Assembly (NCBI GenBank): GCA_964444795.1
Contig: CAYUIQ010000045.1
Location: 1 to 42,726, forward strand
DNA length: 42,726 nucleotides
DNA from: JABMRP01 sp964444795
GTDB lineage: Bacteria > Planctomycetota > Planctomycetia > Pirellulales > Thermoguttaceae
Direction of reading: 5' to 3'
Each line of letters starts with the position of its first letter. The first letter of the stretch is position 1. Below the pieces are notes generated by a model. The model worked only from the letters and a program-made list of their open reading frames with translations, was not told where the DNA came from and made no database searches. Of this stretch, positions 15,155 through 22,702 are shown in pieces. The position numbers and the translations under genes are program-made.

Positions 15155-15802
15155 ATGTCGAAAGGCGTGACATTACATCGGATCATCGATACGGGCGTGG
15201 TCGCGGTCATGCGGGCGCCCAGCGGCGAAATGCTCTGCGACGTGGCCGAGGCGCTGCTCCAGGGGGGGGTCGAGGCGGTCGAGATCACCTTCACGGTGCC
15301 TGGGGCCCATAAGGTACTCGAACAGGTCGCCGATCGGCTGGGAGACAAGATCCTTCTGGGGGCGGGCACGGTCTTGGACCCGGAAACCGCCCGAACCGCC
15401 CTGCTGGCCGGCGCCGAGTTTGTCGTTTCTCCCACGACCAATCTCGACGTGATTCGCCTCTGCCGCCGTTACGACAAGGCGGTGATGCCCGGCGCGCTGA
15501 CCCCCACCGAGGTGCTAACCGCTTGGGAGGCGGGGGCTGACGTCGTCAAGGTCTTTCCTTCGGACATCACCGGTCCGCGTTATCTGAAGGACCTGCACGG
15601 TCCACTCCCCCAGGTCCGGCTGATGCCCACCGGGGGAGTAACTCTGGAGACGGCGGCCGATTTTCTCCGCGCGGGGGCCTGTGCGTTGGGCATCGGCGGT
15701 TCGCTAGTCGAGAGCAAGGCCGTGGCCTCCGGCGACATGTCCCGCATCGAGTCGCTGGCTCGACAGTACATCGAGATCGTTAAGCAGACGCGCGGCAAGT
15801 AG
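15155..15802 (+). CDS. eda: 2-dehydro-3-deoxyphosphogluconate / 4-hydroxy-2-oxoglutarate aldolase
   Basis: 215 residues, the normal length for class I KDPG/KHG aldolases. The trimeric TIM-barrel signatures are present: VVAVMRAPS (Arg20), EAVEITF (Glu43), GAGTV, and the Schiff-base lysine in DVVKVFPSD (Lys132), then MPTGGV. It cleaves 2-keto-3-deoxy-6-phosphogluconate to pyruvate and glyceraldehyde 3-phosphate, or the related 4-hydroxy-2-oxoglutarate; members also act in galacturonate or other sugar-acid routes. GAAAGAGGA precedes the ATG. A perfect 22-bp hairpin sits in the leader. It appears monocistronic with a terminator at 15846-15875. A 26-base near-copy of its 3' end lies at 17560-17585. 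Confidence 0.93.
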   Translation: MSKGVTLHRIIDTGVVAVMRAPSGEMLCDVAEALLQGGVEAVEITFTVPGAHKVLEQVADRLGDKILLGAGTVLDPETARTALLAGAEFVVSPTTNLDVIRLCRRYDKAVMPGALTPTEVLTAWEAGADVVKVFPSDITGPRYLKDLHGPLPQVRLMPTGGVTLETAADFLRAGACALGIGGSLVESKAVASGDMSRIESLARQYIEIVKQTRGK

Positions 15803-15804
15803 TC

Positions 15805-15841
15805 TAGCCCCGGCGCTTGTGCCCGGCGTTTTGAAGCACGG
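15805..15841. repeat. Dispersed repeat with GCGCTTGTGCCCGGC core, copy 1
   Basis: This 37-base segment matches 40617-40653 at most positions, including the GCTTGTGCCCGGC-type core and the TTGAAGCACGG end. Shorter relatives with the CAGGCACTTGTGCC core occur at 3567-3580. It lies directly after the aldolase stop codon. Confidence 0.75.
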
Positions 15842-15845
15842 CGTT

Positions 15846-15875
15846 CCCCGTCCCACAAGACTGGGGCTTTTCTTT
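15846..15875 (+). terminator. Probable terminator of the aldolase gene
   Basis: CCCCGTC pairs with GACTGGGG (one bulge, 6-base loop), followed by CTTTTCTTT. It lies about 45 bases after the aldolase stop codon. Confidence 0.65.
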
Positions 15876-15923
15876 CATCCGTCGTTGAGTAAGTAGGGCA
15901 GTCGGCGGGTAACGGAATACTCC

Positions 15924-15945
15924 GGGGAAATTTCGGAATTTCCCC
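15924..15945. repeat. Short palindrome upstream of the PEP-CTERM gene promoter
   Basis: GGGGAAATT and AATTTCCCC form a 9-bp stem (10 bp counting the flanking C and G) around a 4-base loop. It sits about 35 bases upstream of the predicted -35 box at 15981 and could be an operator. No regulator is assigned. Confidence 0.45.
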
Positions 15946-15980
15946 GAATCCTCCGCCTGGAAAATGCTCGCGCAATTTCC

Positions 15981-16009
15981 TTGCGGCTCTCGCGGTTCCC
16001 GTGCATAAT
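15981..16009 (+). promoter_or_regulatory. Predicted promoter of the PEP-CTERM gene
   Basis: TTGCGG (15981-15986) and CATAAT (16004-16009) are 17 bases apart. The start codon lies about 80 bases downstream at 16089. Confidence 0.5.
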
Positions 16010-16088
16010 GACGGAGTGTGTTTTCCGGAATAACGTCAAGCCGGAGTGGAGTTGTCGCTACGTACTGCATTTATCGAGAGGTCAACGA

Positions 16089-17450
16089 ATGAAGCTTTAT
16101 GGTGTCTTTGCTTTAACGTGTATTTTGGGTACCGGTTCGGCGATTGCCGCGACGATTCAGGATTTCGACGCGGCCGGCACGGCCTATTTAGCCGTTCAAG
16201 AAAACAATCCCCCCGCACCGGCCGTTCAAACCGGCGGAGGCGCCGACGAAACGGGCCAGTTCATGCGGCTTGCCAATAAGGTCGGGGGCAATCAGAACCG
16301 CATGCACTTCGACCAGGGTGACGTCGGCGCGGCGGCACACGTGACGGCCGAATTCGATTTTCGGTTGGACGGCGGTGCCGATGGTTTTTCGATGCTCTTC
16401 CTGCCCACGGCTACCTATGGCACGACGGCAGCCGGGAATCCCGGGCTGGGGGGAGTCGGCGAAGAACCCAATGTCGCCGGCATCTTCGCCGTCGCTTTCG
16501 ACATCTACAACAATATCGACGAGCTTTCCTTGCATTACGGGTCCAACCAGGGGGAAGTGAACAAGAGTGGTATGGTCAATATCAACAGCGGGGAGTTCCA
16601 CCACGCAAGGATTGACTGGGTCGATGCTCCCGGTGCCGATACGTCGACCGTCACGGTTGCGGTGACCGAGAACATCAATGGCTCGACGAAATCGCCTACG
16701 GTGTTCTTCAGTGAAGCGGAAGTGCCCGTTGATCCGTACGATTATCGAGTTCAGTTCTCTGCCCGAACGGGTGGGGTGAATGCCGACATGGACCTCGATA
16801 ACATCAACATCGGCGCGGGCACCGAGGCCGTCCCGTTCTACGCGGTCGACGTCACGGCCCCGGGCGACCCGATCGTCGGGCTGCGCAACACGGTTGCCGG
16901 TGGGGCCAACGGAGACCAGGCCAACTGGCCCGGCGGCGAACCGCCGGCCAATGCGATCAACGACAACATCGGCAATAAGTACCTCAACTTCGGCGACGAC
17001 ACCGTGGCGAATCAAGCCGCTGGCGAGAACACCGGTTTCTACGTCACGCCGGCGGCGGGAGAGACGGTGGTGGGCGGCTTGCGGTTCGCCACGGCCAACG
17101 ACGGCGACAATCGAGACCCGATGACGTTCACGCTGGAAGGCACCAACGGCGACCCGGCCGCCGATGCCTGGACGCTGATCGCCAGTGGAGATACGGGCCT
17201 TGCGACCAATCCGGGCCGCAACACGTGGCAGGACGCCTCGACCGAACCGTTGTTTGCCAACACCGACGCCTACACGAGCTACCGCCTGCTCTTCCCCACC
17301 CTCCGCGGAGGCGGGCAGAACAGTATGCAGATCGGCGAAATCGAATTCCTCAGCGCCGCCCCCTCCGTCCCCGAACCGTCGACCCTCGCGCTTGCCGCCC
17401 TCGGGCTGCTAAGCCTGGCGTTGTTCGGACGCCGGCGCTGCAAGGCCTGA
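16089..17450 (+). CDS. PEP-CTERM sorted exported protein with lectin-like and discoidin-like regions
   Basis: 453 residues from the ATG at 16089, preceded by GAGAGGT. A signal peptide (MKLYGVFALTCILGTGSAIA) leads into a beta-rich region at about 24-240 (FDFRLDGGADGFSMLFLP) like a concanavalin-A/L-type lectin fold. A second region at about 250-420 (PPANAINDNIGNKYLNFGD, LRFATANDGDNRDP) resembles a discoidin or F5/8-type-C-like carbohydrate-binding fold. The C terminus is a textbook PEP-CTERM signal: VPEPSTLALA, a hydrophobic helix, then GRRRCKA. Such proteins are processed by an exosortase and placed in the envelope or extracellular matrix; the exosortase is not in this window. A terminator follows at 17475-17507. 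Confidence 0.88.
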   Translation: MKLYGVFALTCILGTGSAIAATIQDFDAAGTAYLAVQENNPPAPAVQTGGGADETGQFMRLANKVGGNQNRMHFDQGDVGAAAHVTAEFDFRLDGGADGFSMLFLPTATYGTTAAGNPGLGGVGEEPNVAGIFAVAFDIYNNIDELSLHYGSNQGEVNKSGMVNINSGEFHHARIDWVDAPGADTSTVTVAVTENINGSTKSPTVFFSEAEVPVDPYDYRVQFSARTGGVNADMDLDNINIGAGTEAVPFYAVDVTAPGDPIVGLRNTVAGGANGDQANWPGGEPPANAINDNIGNKYLNFGDDTVANQAAGENTGFYVTPAAGETVVGGLRFATANDGDNRDPMTFTLEGTNGDPAADAWTLIASGDTGLATNPGRNTWQDASTEPLFANTDAYTSYRLLFPTLRGGGQNSMQIGEIEFLSAAPSVPEPSTLALAALGLLSLALFGRRRCKA

Positions 17451-17474
17451 TAGAGACTGACTGACGCGAGCATG

Positions 17475-17507
17475 AAAGCCTCGCCGGCCCGAGTCGGCGG
17501 GGCTTTT
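17475..17507 (+). terminator. Rho-independent terminator of the PEP-CTERM gene
   Basis: AAAGCCTCGCCG pairs with CGGCGGGGCTTT (one G-T pair, 9-base loop), followed by a short T-run. It lies 25 bases after the stop codon. Confidence 0.8.
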
Positions 17508-17559
17508 CCATTGCGCCCGCGTGCCGGTGATCGGGAGCACGGGCAGACACCGCAATGCG

Positions 17560-17600
17560 TCGAGATCGTCAAGCAGACGCGAGGCGAGGAGACGGACTAG
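17560..17600 (+). pseudogene. Possible remnant of an aldolase 3' end
   Basis: Bases 17560-17585 match 24 of 26 bases with the end of the aldolase gene (15771-15796). In that frame it reads EIVKQTRGEETD then stop, against EIVKQTRGK then stop in the intact gene. Upstream of it the similarity fades quickly. It may be the remains of a duplicated aldolase copy; chance is not excluded. Confidence 0.35.
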
Positions 17601-17766
17601 CCTCCCAATCGCCCCATTCCGCCTATTTACCGCCTCCGGTATTTCCGTTTCAAGTCGCACGATCCCCACCGCCGATACGACGACGGTGGGGGGTGTTCGT
17701 TCGCTCGCTGTGCGGACGGGCAGCCGTTGGGTGATTCCAATAGGTTGGGAATCGAGGAGTGGCACA

Positions 17767-19440
17767 ATGTGGTTGGCACCGGTCGTTTACGTCGCTTTAG
17801 GGATGTCGCTGGTGGGGGCCGATCCGCTCCCAGCATCGCCCGACGCATGGTTGCCCGCGCCCATCGCAACCAGACAAACACATTTCGCCATCCCCTTTCG
17901 CATCGAGGCGCCGGGAACCCGCCCCGGCACGACGCGGCAGGTCCAACTCCATGTGAGCAATGATCGCGGGGCAACCTGGACACACTACAGCAATGCCGAT
18001 CCGAAGCGGGAACACTTCGTCTTCCGCGCCGGTGGTGAAGGGGAGTACCTCTTTCTGGTCCGCACGCTGGACCACGCCGGCCAACCTCATCCACCCGGCC
18101 CGCCACGCCCGGAAATGCGGGTGGTGGTCGACCGAACTCCGCCGGAGCTGAAATTGGAGGCCTGGCAGGCTCCCGGCGGACGCATCACGGCCCAATGGCG
18201 AATCCACGAGCGGTTGCTCGACGAGGACAGCCTTCAGATTCAGTATCAAACACGCTCCGGCCGGCGACAGACGGTCGCCGTCGACCGGCAAGCGATGGTC
18301 CGCTCGGGCTCGCTGCTCACCGGCCAGGTAAGTTGGTGGCCAGCCGATGCACCGGAGCGTATCGAGATCCGGGCGCAAGTGGCCGACAAAGCGGGTAACC
18401 CGCAGGTGAGTCACGCCCAGGTGGATATGAGAATGCCGGCAACAGTGCGCCATACGGCGGGCGCCGGGCGCCACACGGCCAACGCCGGGCGTGGCCAATG
18501 GCAGGCGGCCAAACCGCGCGCTAGAAGCCATCCCTCGGGCGTCACGACCGCGCCGGAGTATGCCAACACGCCCCGGCAATCAGCTCCCCAGGACCCCGTC
18601 GGGCCGTATCCCCAGACAACCGTCGCGTCAAGCGTCAACCAATCGCCCAACTACCAGTATCCCCGAACCGAAACACCCGACGGTCAGGGCGCCAGCGGGT
18701 ACAGGCTGGCAACGACCGTTCCGGCCAATCCGCCGATCGGAAATCGGTTTGCCATGCCCAACGAGTCAGCCGGGGGCGCCCAGGCGGCCGACACCACGCT
18801 GCCGCTGCGGATGGTCCGTTCTCGGTTGGTCGACGTCGAGTACGCGATCGAGCCGAATTCCAGTGGCGACATCCGCCAGGTCGAACTCTGGGGCACGCGC
18901 GACGACGGTCGTACCTGGGAAAGCTATGCGCTGGACAACGATCGGCGCAGTCCGATCACCGCCCATGTGAACGGGGAAGGCGTTTACGGTTTTCGCGTCG
19001 TCGTCCAGGGTCGCAACGACACGGAAAACCGGTCACCCCAGCCGGGCGAACAACCGCAAGCACGGGTCGGCGTCGATCTGACCGATCCGGTCGCGAAGCT
19101 TACTTCCGTCCAGCAGCAGGGCGATCGACTAATGGTCTGCTGGGATGCCGCCGACTGGAAGCTGGCCGAGGGGCCGATCGATCTGGCCTATAGTCCTTAC
19201 TCCTACGGACCATGGACGCCGATCGCCTCGAAGCTGGACAACACGGGCAGTTATGCCTGGCAGCTTCCCGCGGACGTTTCCCCGCGGATTTATCTGCGCG
19301 TGAAAGTGCGCGACGAAGCGGGCAACACGACGGTATTCGAGCGGGCCGAGCCGATCTCGCTCGACACGGCAGCCATCGGCAACGCGATCCGTGCGGATTC
19401 CGCGGAGAGACCGGCCCCCCGTCGCTATTTCTTGCGATAA
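17767..19440 (+). CDS. Exported protein with paired Ig-like repeat regions
   Basis: 557 residues from the ATG at 17767, with GAGGAG upstream. The open frame extends 82 codons further but that part looks non-coding and overlaps the terminator region. The signal peptide is MWLAPVVYVALGMSLVGADP. Two homologous regions at about 35-220 and 345-550 each begin with a strand reading VQLHVSNDRGATWTHY or VELWGTRDDGRTWESY, continue to a VDxTxP segment, and end with a RVKVRDEAGN or RAQVADKAGN signature typical of fibronectin/Ig-like folds. The SxDxGxTW pattern resembles an Asp-box. A Pro/Thr/Gln-rich low-complexity linker joins them. No catalytic motif is visible, so an envelope-binding or structural role is inferred. 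Confidence 0.83.
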   Translation: MWLAPVVYVALGMSLVGADPLPASPDAWLPAPIATRQTHFAIPFRIEAPGTRPGTTRQVQLHVSNDRGATWTHYSNADPKREHFVFRAGGEGEYLFLVRTLDHAGQPHPPGPPRPEMRVVVDRTPPELKLEAWQAPGGRITAQWRIHERLLDEDSLQIQYQTRSGRRQTVAVDRQAMVRSGSLLTGQVSWWPADAPERIEIRAQVADKAGNPQVSHAQVDMRMPATVRHTAGAGRHTANAGRGQWQAAKPRARSHPSGVTTAPEYANTPRQSAPQDPVGPYPQTTVASSVNQSPNYQYPRTETPDGQGASGYRLATTVPANPPIGNRFAMPNESAGGAQAADTTLPLRMVRSRLVDVEYAIEPNSSGDIRQVELWGTRDDGRTWESYALDNDRRSPITAHVNGEGVYGFRVVVQGRNDTENRSPQPGEQPQARVGVDLTDPVAKLTSVQQQGDRLMVCWDAADWKLAEGPIDLAYSPYSYGPWTPIASKLDNTGSYAWQLPADVSPRIYLRVKVRDEAGNTTVFERAEPISLDTAAIGNAIRADSAERPAPRRYFLR

Positions 19441-19462
19441 GCCGCGTCGTATTCTCGCCGAG

Positions 19463-19479
19463 CCCCCCTGCCCTGCCCT
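19463..19479. repeat. C-tract intergenic repeat, copy 3
   Basis: CCCCCCTGCCCTGCCCT lies 22 bases after the Ig-like gene and is identical over this length to the copy at 9349-9365. It immediately precedes the predicted holA promoter. Confidence 0.6.
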
Positions 19480-19480
19480 C

Positions 19481-19508
19481 TTCGCTGGCCGGGGGAAACT
19501 GGTATACT
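19481..19508 (+). promoter_or_regulatory. Predicted holA promoter
   Basis: A strong -10 element TATACT (19503-19508) lies 16 bases after a weak -35 TTCGCT (19481-19486). holA starts about 70 bases downstream. Confidence 0.45.
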
Positions 19509-19586
19509 GACGTGCCTGGCCGTTTCGCCCGGGCACTCGTGTGCCACTGCTTTTTCAACGGACTAAACTCTTTGGCTACGCCGCCC

Positions 19587-20648
19587 GTGGCTAAGAAAAC
19601 ACTCCATGCCCTGGATTTCCTCGCCAAGCCGGACAAGTATCCGGTGCGGCCGGTCTGCGTCGTTTTCGGCGACGATCCGTTTCTCCGGCGGCAAGTGATC
19701 GGCGTTTTGCGGCAAACCGTGCTGGGGGGCGAAGATGGCGAGTTCTCGCTAACGGTATTCGAGGGCCGGTCGGCGGAGATGAAAGACGTGTTGGGCGATC
19801 TGGCCACGCTGGCCATGTTCGGGGGCGGTCAACGGCTCGTACTGGTCGAGGACGCCGACGACTTCGTCAGCCGCAATCGCCCGAATTTGGAGGATTACGT
19901 GGCCGCGCCTTGTTCCAGCGGCGTGCTGGTGCTGGAGGTGCAGTCCTGGCCTTCCAACACCCGGCTCTATAAGGCGGTGGCTGGCGACGGGTTGACCGTG
20001 GACTGCAACGCCCCGCCGGCCGCGCGGCTTGGCCGATGGCTCGGCTCCTGGGCACGCCAGCGTCACAACACGACGCTCGAACCGGCGGCGGTCGAGATGC
20101 TGCTGGAGATGGTGGGCCCCGAATTGGGGTTGCTCGACCAGGAACTGGCCAAGCTGGCGCTGACGGCCGAAAAGGGGCAGGCCGTCGGGGTCGAGCAAGT
20201 CGGCAAGATGGTCGGTGGATGGCGGGCCAAGACCACTTGGGAGATGCTCGACCGCATCCTCGAAGGCAAAGCTCCGGCCGCCCTGGAACAACTCGACCGA
20301 TTGCTCGCCGCCGGTGAGAGCCCGATCGGAATCCTCGGGCAAATCTCCGCCACGCTCCGCCGACTGGCCGCCGCCACGCGGTTGATCGTCCAGGCCGAAG
20401 CGGCCGGTCGCCGAATCGCCCTTCGCCAGGCCCTGGAGCAGGCCGGTGTTCGATCGTTTCTGCTGAAGAAGACCGAGGGGCACTTGCGTCAAATCGGTCG
20501 CCATCGCGCCGGGCATCTCTACGATTGGCTGTTGAAAACCGACCTCGGTCTCAAGGGCGGCAGCGCCCTGCCGCCACGCATGGTCCTGGAAACCCTCATC
20601 CTCCGTCTCGCCGCCCCCGAGTTGCGGCAACCATCGTCGACTGGGTAA
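19587..20648 (+). CDS. holA: DNA polymerase III subunit delta
   Basis: 353 residues from the GTG at 19587 (then AKKTLHALDFL); a TTG at 19572 is an alternative, and neither has a clear ribosome-binding site. The protein follows the delta clamp-loader layout: an N-terminal AAA+-like domain without a Walker A motif (VRPVCVVFGDDPFLRRQV, LFEGR-like VFEGRSAEM, LATLAMFGGGQRLVLVEDAD), an AAA+ lid region, and a C-terminal helical collar domain (AALEQLDRLLAAGESPIGIL, ISATLRRL, LKTDLGLKGG). Delta opens the beta sliding clamp within the clamp loader during replication. The gene is single, between two exported-protein genes, and has its own predicted promoter. Confidence 0.92.
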   Translation: MAKKTLHALDFLAKPDKYPVRPVCVVFGDDPFLRRQVIGVLRQTVLGGEDGEFSLTVFEGRSAEMKDVLGDLATLAMFGGGQRLVLVEDADDFVSRNRPNLEDYVAAPCSSGVLVLEVQSWPSNTRLYKAVAGDGLTVDCNAPPAARLGRWLGSWARQRHNTTLEPAAVEMLLEMVGPELGLLDQELAKLALTAEKGQAVGVEQVGKMVGGWRAKTTWEMLDRILEGKAPAALEQLDRLLAAGESPIGILGQISATLRRLAAATRLIVQAEAAGRRIALRQALEQAGVRSFLLKKTEGHLRQIGRHRAGHLYDWLLKTDLGLKGGSALPPRMVLETLILRLAAPELRQPSSTG

Positions 20649-20696
20649 GAACGTGCGACGGATGGTTGTTGGCCAAATCGTTCTGGCGATTCTGCC

Positions 20697-20725
20697 TTGA
20701 AACGGACGGGCGATTCGGCTAAGAT
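20697..20725 (+). promoter_or_regulatory. Predicted promoter of the Ala/Pro-rich lipoprotein gene
   Basis: TTGAAA (20697-20702) and TAAGAT (20720-20725) are exactly 17 bases apart. Transcription would start near 20732, which supports the GTG at 20773 over the one at 20740 as the translation start. Confidence 0.55.
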
Positions 20726-20772
20726 TCGCCCCCTCTTTCGTGGGATTCCTCCTCTATCATGTCGCTCAACCC

Positions 20773-22182
20773 GTGCGCCAGACCAAATTTCTCATACCCC
20801 TGCTCTGCATAACCTCGATCCTCGGATCGGGTTGCGCTCCGCTGCGCGGGCCTGGTGCCGGGAACTCGTCCGCACCGCCGCAAAATACGCCGCAGTCCTC
20901 CCAGGCAAGCCAAATCACGCCGGATACCCATATTTCGATATCTCCGGAATCCCAAACGGTGCCCGAGGCAAACGACTTGGACATGCAGACGGTGATGAAC
21001 GAGCTGCGGACTCTGGCCGACGAGGAGCCCGAAACTCACGCCCGGTTGATGGAGTATCTCAAGGGAACGGACCCGGCCATCTGGCCCAGTGCCGTTCCGT
21101 ATTTTCGGACGATCCTGGCCAGCCAGCGGCAAGCGGAATCGGGCAACTCCCCGGCCGCTCCGGATGTCGGCCAAGCAGGCACCACGGCGAATTTTCCCAG
21201 CAAAACCCGCGAGGTACCTCGTCGGGAGACGGTGCCAACGGAAACGATCTCATTGGCCGAGACACCAAGCCCTGCGGCTACCGACGCGGCTTCATTGCCC
21301 GAGGGCTACCCGGCGTCTCCCCAGAACAGCCGGCCCGATCAACTCGTTACCGACCCGAGTGAGGTCGCTTCAGCCAGCGTTCCGGCGGAATCGACTTCCA
21401 CTGCAATCGCAACCCCAGGTCCAGACCACCTGCCGCCGTACCGGGCCGAGCGGTCGCCACTGGAGGCCGACGATTGGCAGAGCCGGTTGTCGGCGGCCAT
21501 CGAGATGCTGGAATCGGAACTGGCCGACGAGCCGGACACCGACCAGAGAACCCAGCGGCAGGCACAGCTCCGCTTGCTCTACCTGGCGGCCGGGCGACGC
21601 GACGACGCGATGAAACCGATCCCGTACGTCGACGCCAATATCCAGTACTTCTGGTCACGTGAATGTTACGGGCTGGCGACCTGGATGGACGCCGCGCGCG
21701 AGCCGGACGAGGCGGAACGCGCCCGACAGGCCAGGGCCCTGCTTCAGGAAGCGGTGGCCAAGCTGAGCCAATCGGCTCCGCTGGTGGTCCACAACCTGAC
21801 CTTCTGCCGCACGGTGACCGGCTACGGTAACATCACACCGCTGGAAAAGAAGACCGAATTCTCGCCGGGGCAGGCAATTCGGCTCTACGCCGAAGTCGAG
21901 AACTTCTCTTCCAAGACCTCGGAGAAGGGTTACCACACGGCTCTGCAGAGCAGCTACAAGATTCTCGATTCCCAGGGTCGGCTGATCGACCAGCACGATT
22001 TCGGGCCGGTCGAGGAGCATTGTCGCAACATGCGGCGCGATTTCTTTACCAACTATCGCTTTGCTCTTCCCTCGAGCATTTTTGCCGGCCAGTACCATTT
22101 GAAACTAACGATTGTCGATCTCAACAGCAATCGAACGGGCGAATCGACCATCAAATTCACGGTACGGAAACCCTCCATTTAG
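20773..22182 (+). CDS. Lipoprotein with a long low-complexity region and a C-terminal beta domain
   Basis: 469 residues from the GTG at 20773, which gives a compact lipoprotein signal peptide (RQTKFLIPLLCITSILGSGC); a GTG at 20740 is also open. A Pro/Ser/Thr/Gln-rich, probably disordered region covers much of about 20-230. A helical part follows (SRLSAAIEMLESELADE, ARALLQEAVAKL), then a C-terminal beta-sandwich-like domain (FSPGQAIRLYAEVENF, QSSYKILDSQGRLID, IFAGQYHLKLTIVDLNSN). The C-terminal pattern occurs in planctomycete envelope proteins of unknown function. It is probably anchored to a membrane facing the periplasm. No enzyme motif is seen. Confidence 0.8.
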   Translation: MRQTKFLIPLLCITSILGSGCAPLRGPGAGNSSAPPQNTPQSSQASQITPDTHISISPESQTVPEANDLDMQTVMNELRTLADEEPETHARLMEYLKGTDPAIWPSAVPYFRTILASQRQAESGNSPAAPDVGQAGTTANFPSKTREVPRRETVPTETISLAETPSPAATDAASLPEGYPASPQNSRPDQLVTDPSEVASASVPAESTSTAIATPGPDHLPPYRAERSPLEADDWQSRLSAAIEMLESELADEPDTDQRTQRQAQLRLLYLAAGRRDDAMKPIPYVDANIQYFWSRECYGLATWMDAAREPDEAERARQARALLQEAVAKLSQSAPLVVHNLTFCRTVTGYGNITPLEKKTEFSPGQAIRLYAEVENFSSKTSEKGYHTALQSSYKILDSQGRLIDQHDFGPVEEHCRNMRRDFFTNYRFALPSSIFAGQYHLKLTIVDLNSNRTGESTIKFTVRKPSI

Positions 22183-22702
22183 TCCAGACTGCTCCTTGGC
22201 CCGGACTGAACGTGAATGCGGCACGGCCGTGTCTGCCGTGCGGAAGTCCTTTCGCCGGGCGGGGTTCCCATTCGTGCATTCTCTCCCGCGACGGATGGTA
22301 AAATCCATCCGATGGCCTCCACACCGTCCGTTCAATGACCCCGGACAGCTAGCCGGCATTATTAGTCTCACGACACACTGTCGTAGCTACGTTCGCCAGA
22401 ACGTGGTCGTAACGCTTTGATACGCCCCACGTTCTGGCGAACGTAGCTACAAACCCATGAACAATCCGAACTGGCACTTTCTGGTTATCCAGGAAAACTG
22501 TGTCATCTACAGGGGTTACACTGTTTTTCGGGCTTGGCCTGTTTTTCTTGATCCCTGACACCCAATAGGGCGATACGATCGATACAGCCCGGAAAAACCG
22601 GTCGCCGTGTCGTCTCGGCAAGATCCGAACGACCGGGACAGGCACGCCCCGTACGCTGGCATCGGATCGCAGACGAATGTCGGATTTCCAGGGAGATAAC
22701 GG
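22183..22702. other. Intergenic region rich in palindromes
   Basis: About 520 bases with no gene. It holds a small hairpin GCACGGC/GCCGTGC (22221-22241), a CGGATGG/CCATCCG hairpin near 22290-22312, and the perfect 24-bp inverted repeat at 22383-22450. The last 150 bases presumably contain the promoter of the outer-membrane barrel gene, but no convincing -35/-10 pair was found. Confidence 0.6.
22383..22450. repeat. Perfect 24-bp inverted repeat (GTAGCTACGTTCGCCAGAAC type)
   Basis: The arms at 22383-22406 and 22427-22450 are perfect reverse complements with a 20-base spacer. A degenerate half-arm, GTAGCTACGGTCGCCAG, is present at 29174-29190. This is a second dispersed palindrome family distinct from that at 15059-15118. 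Confidence 0.92.
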
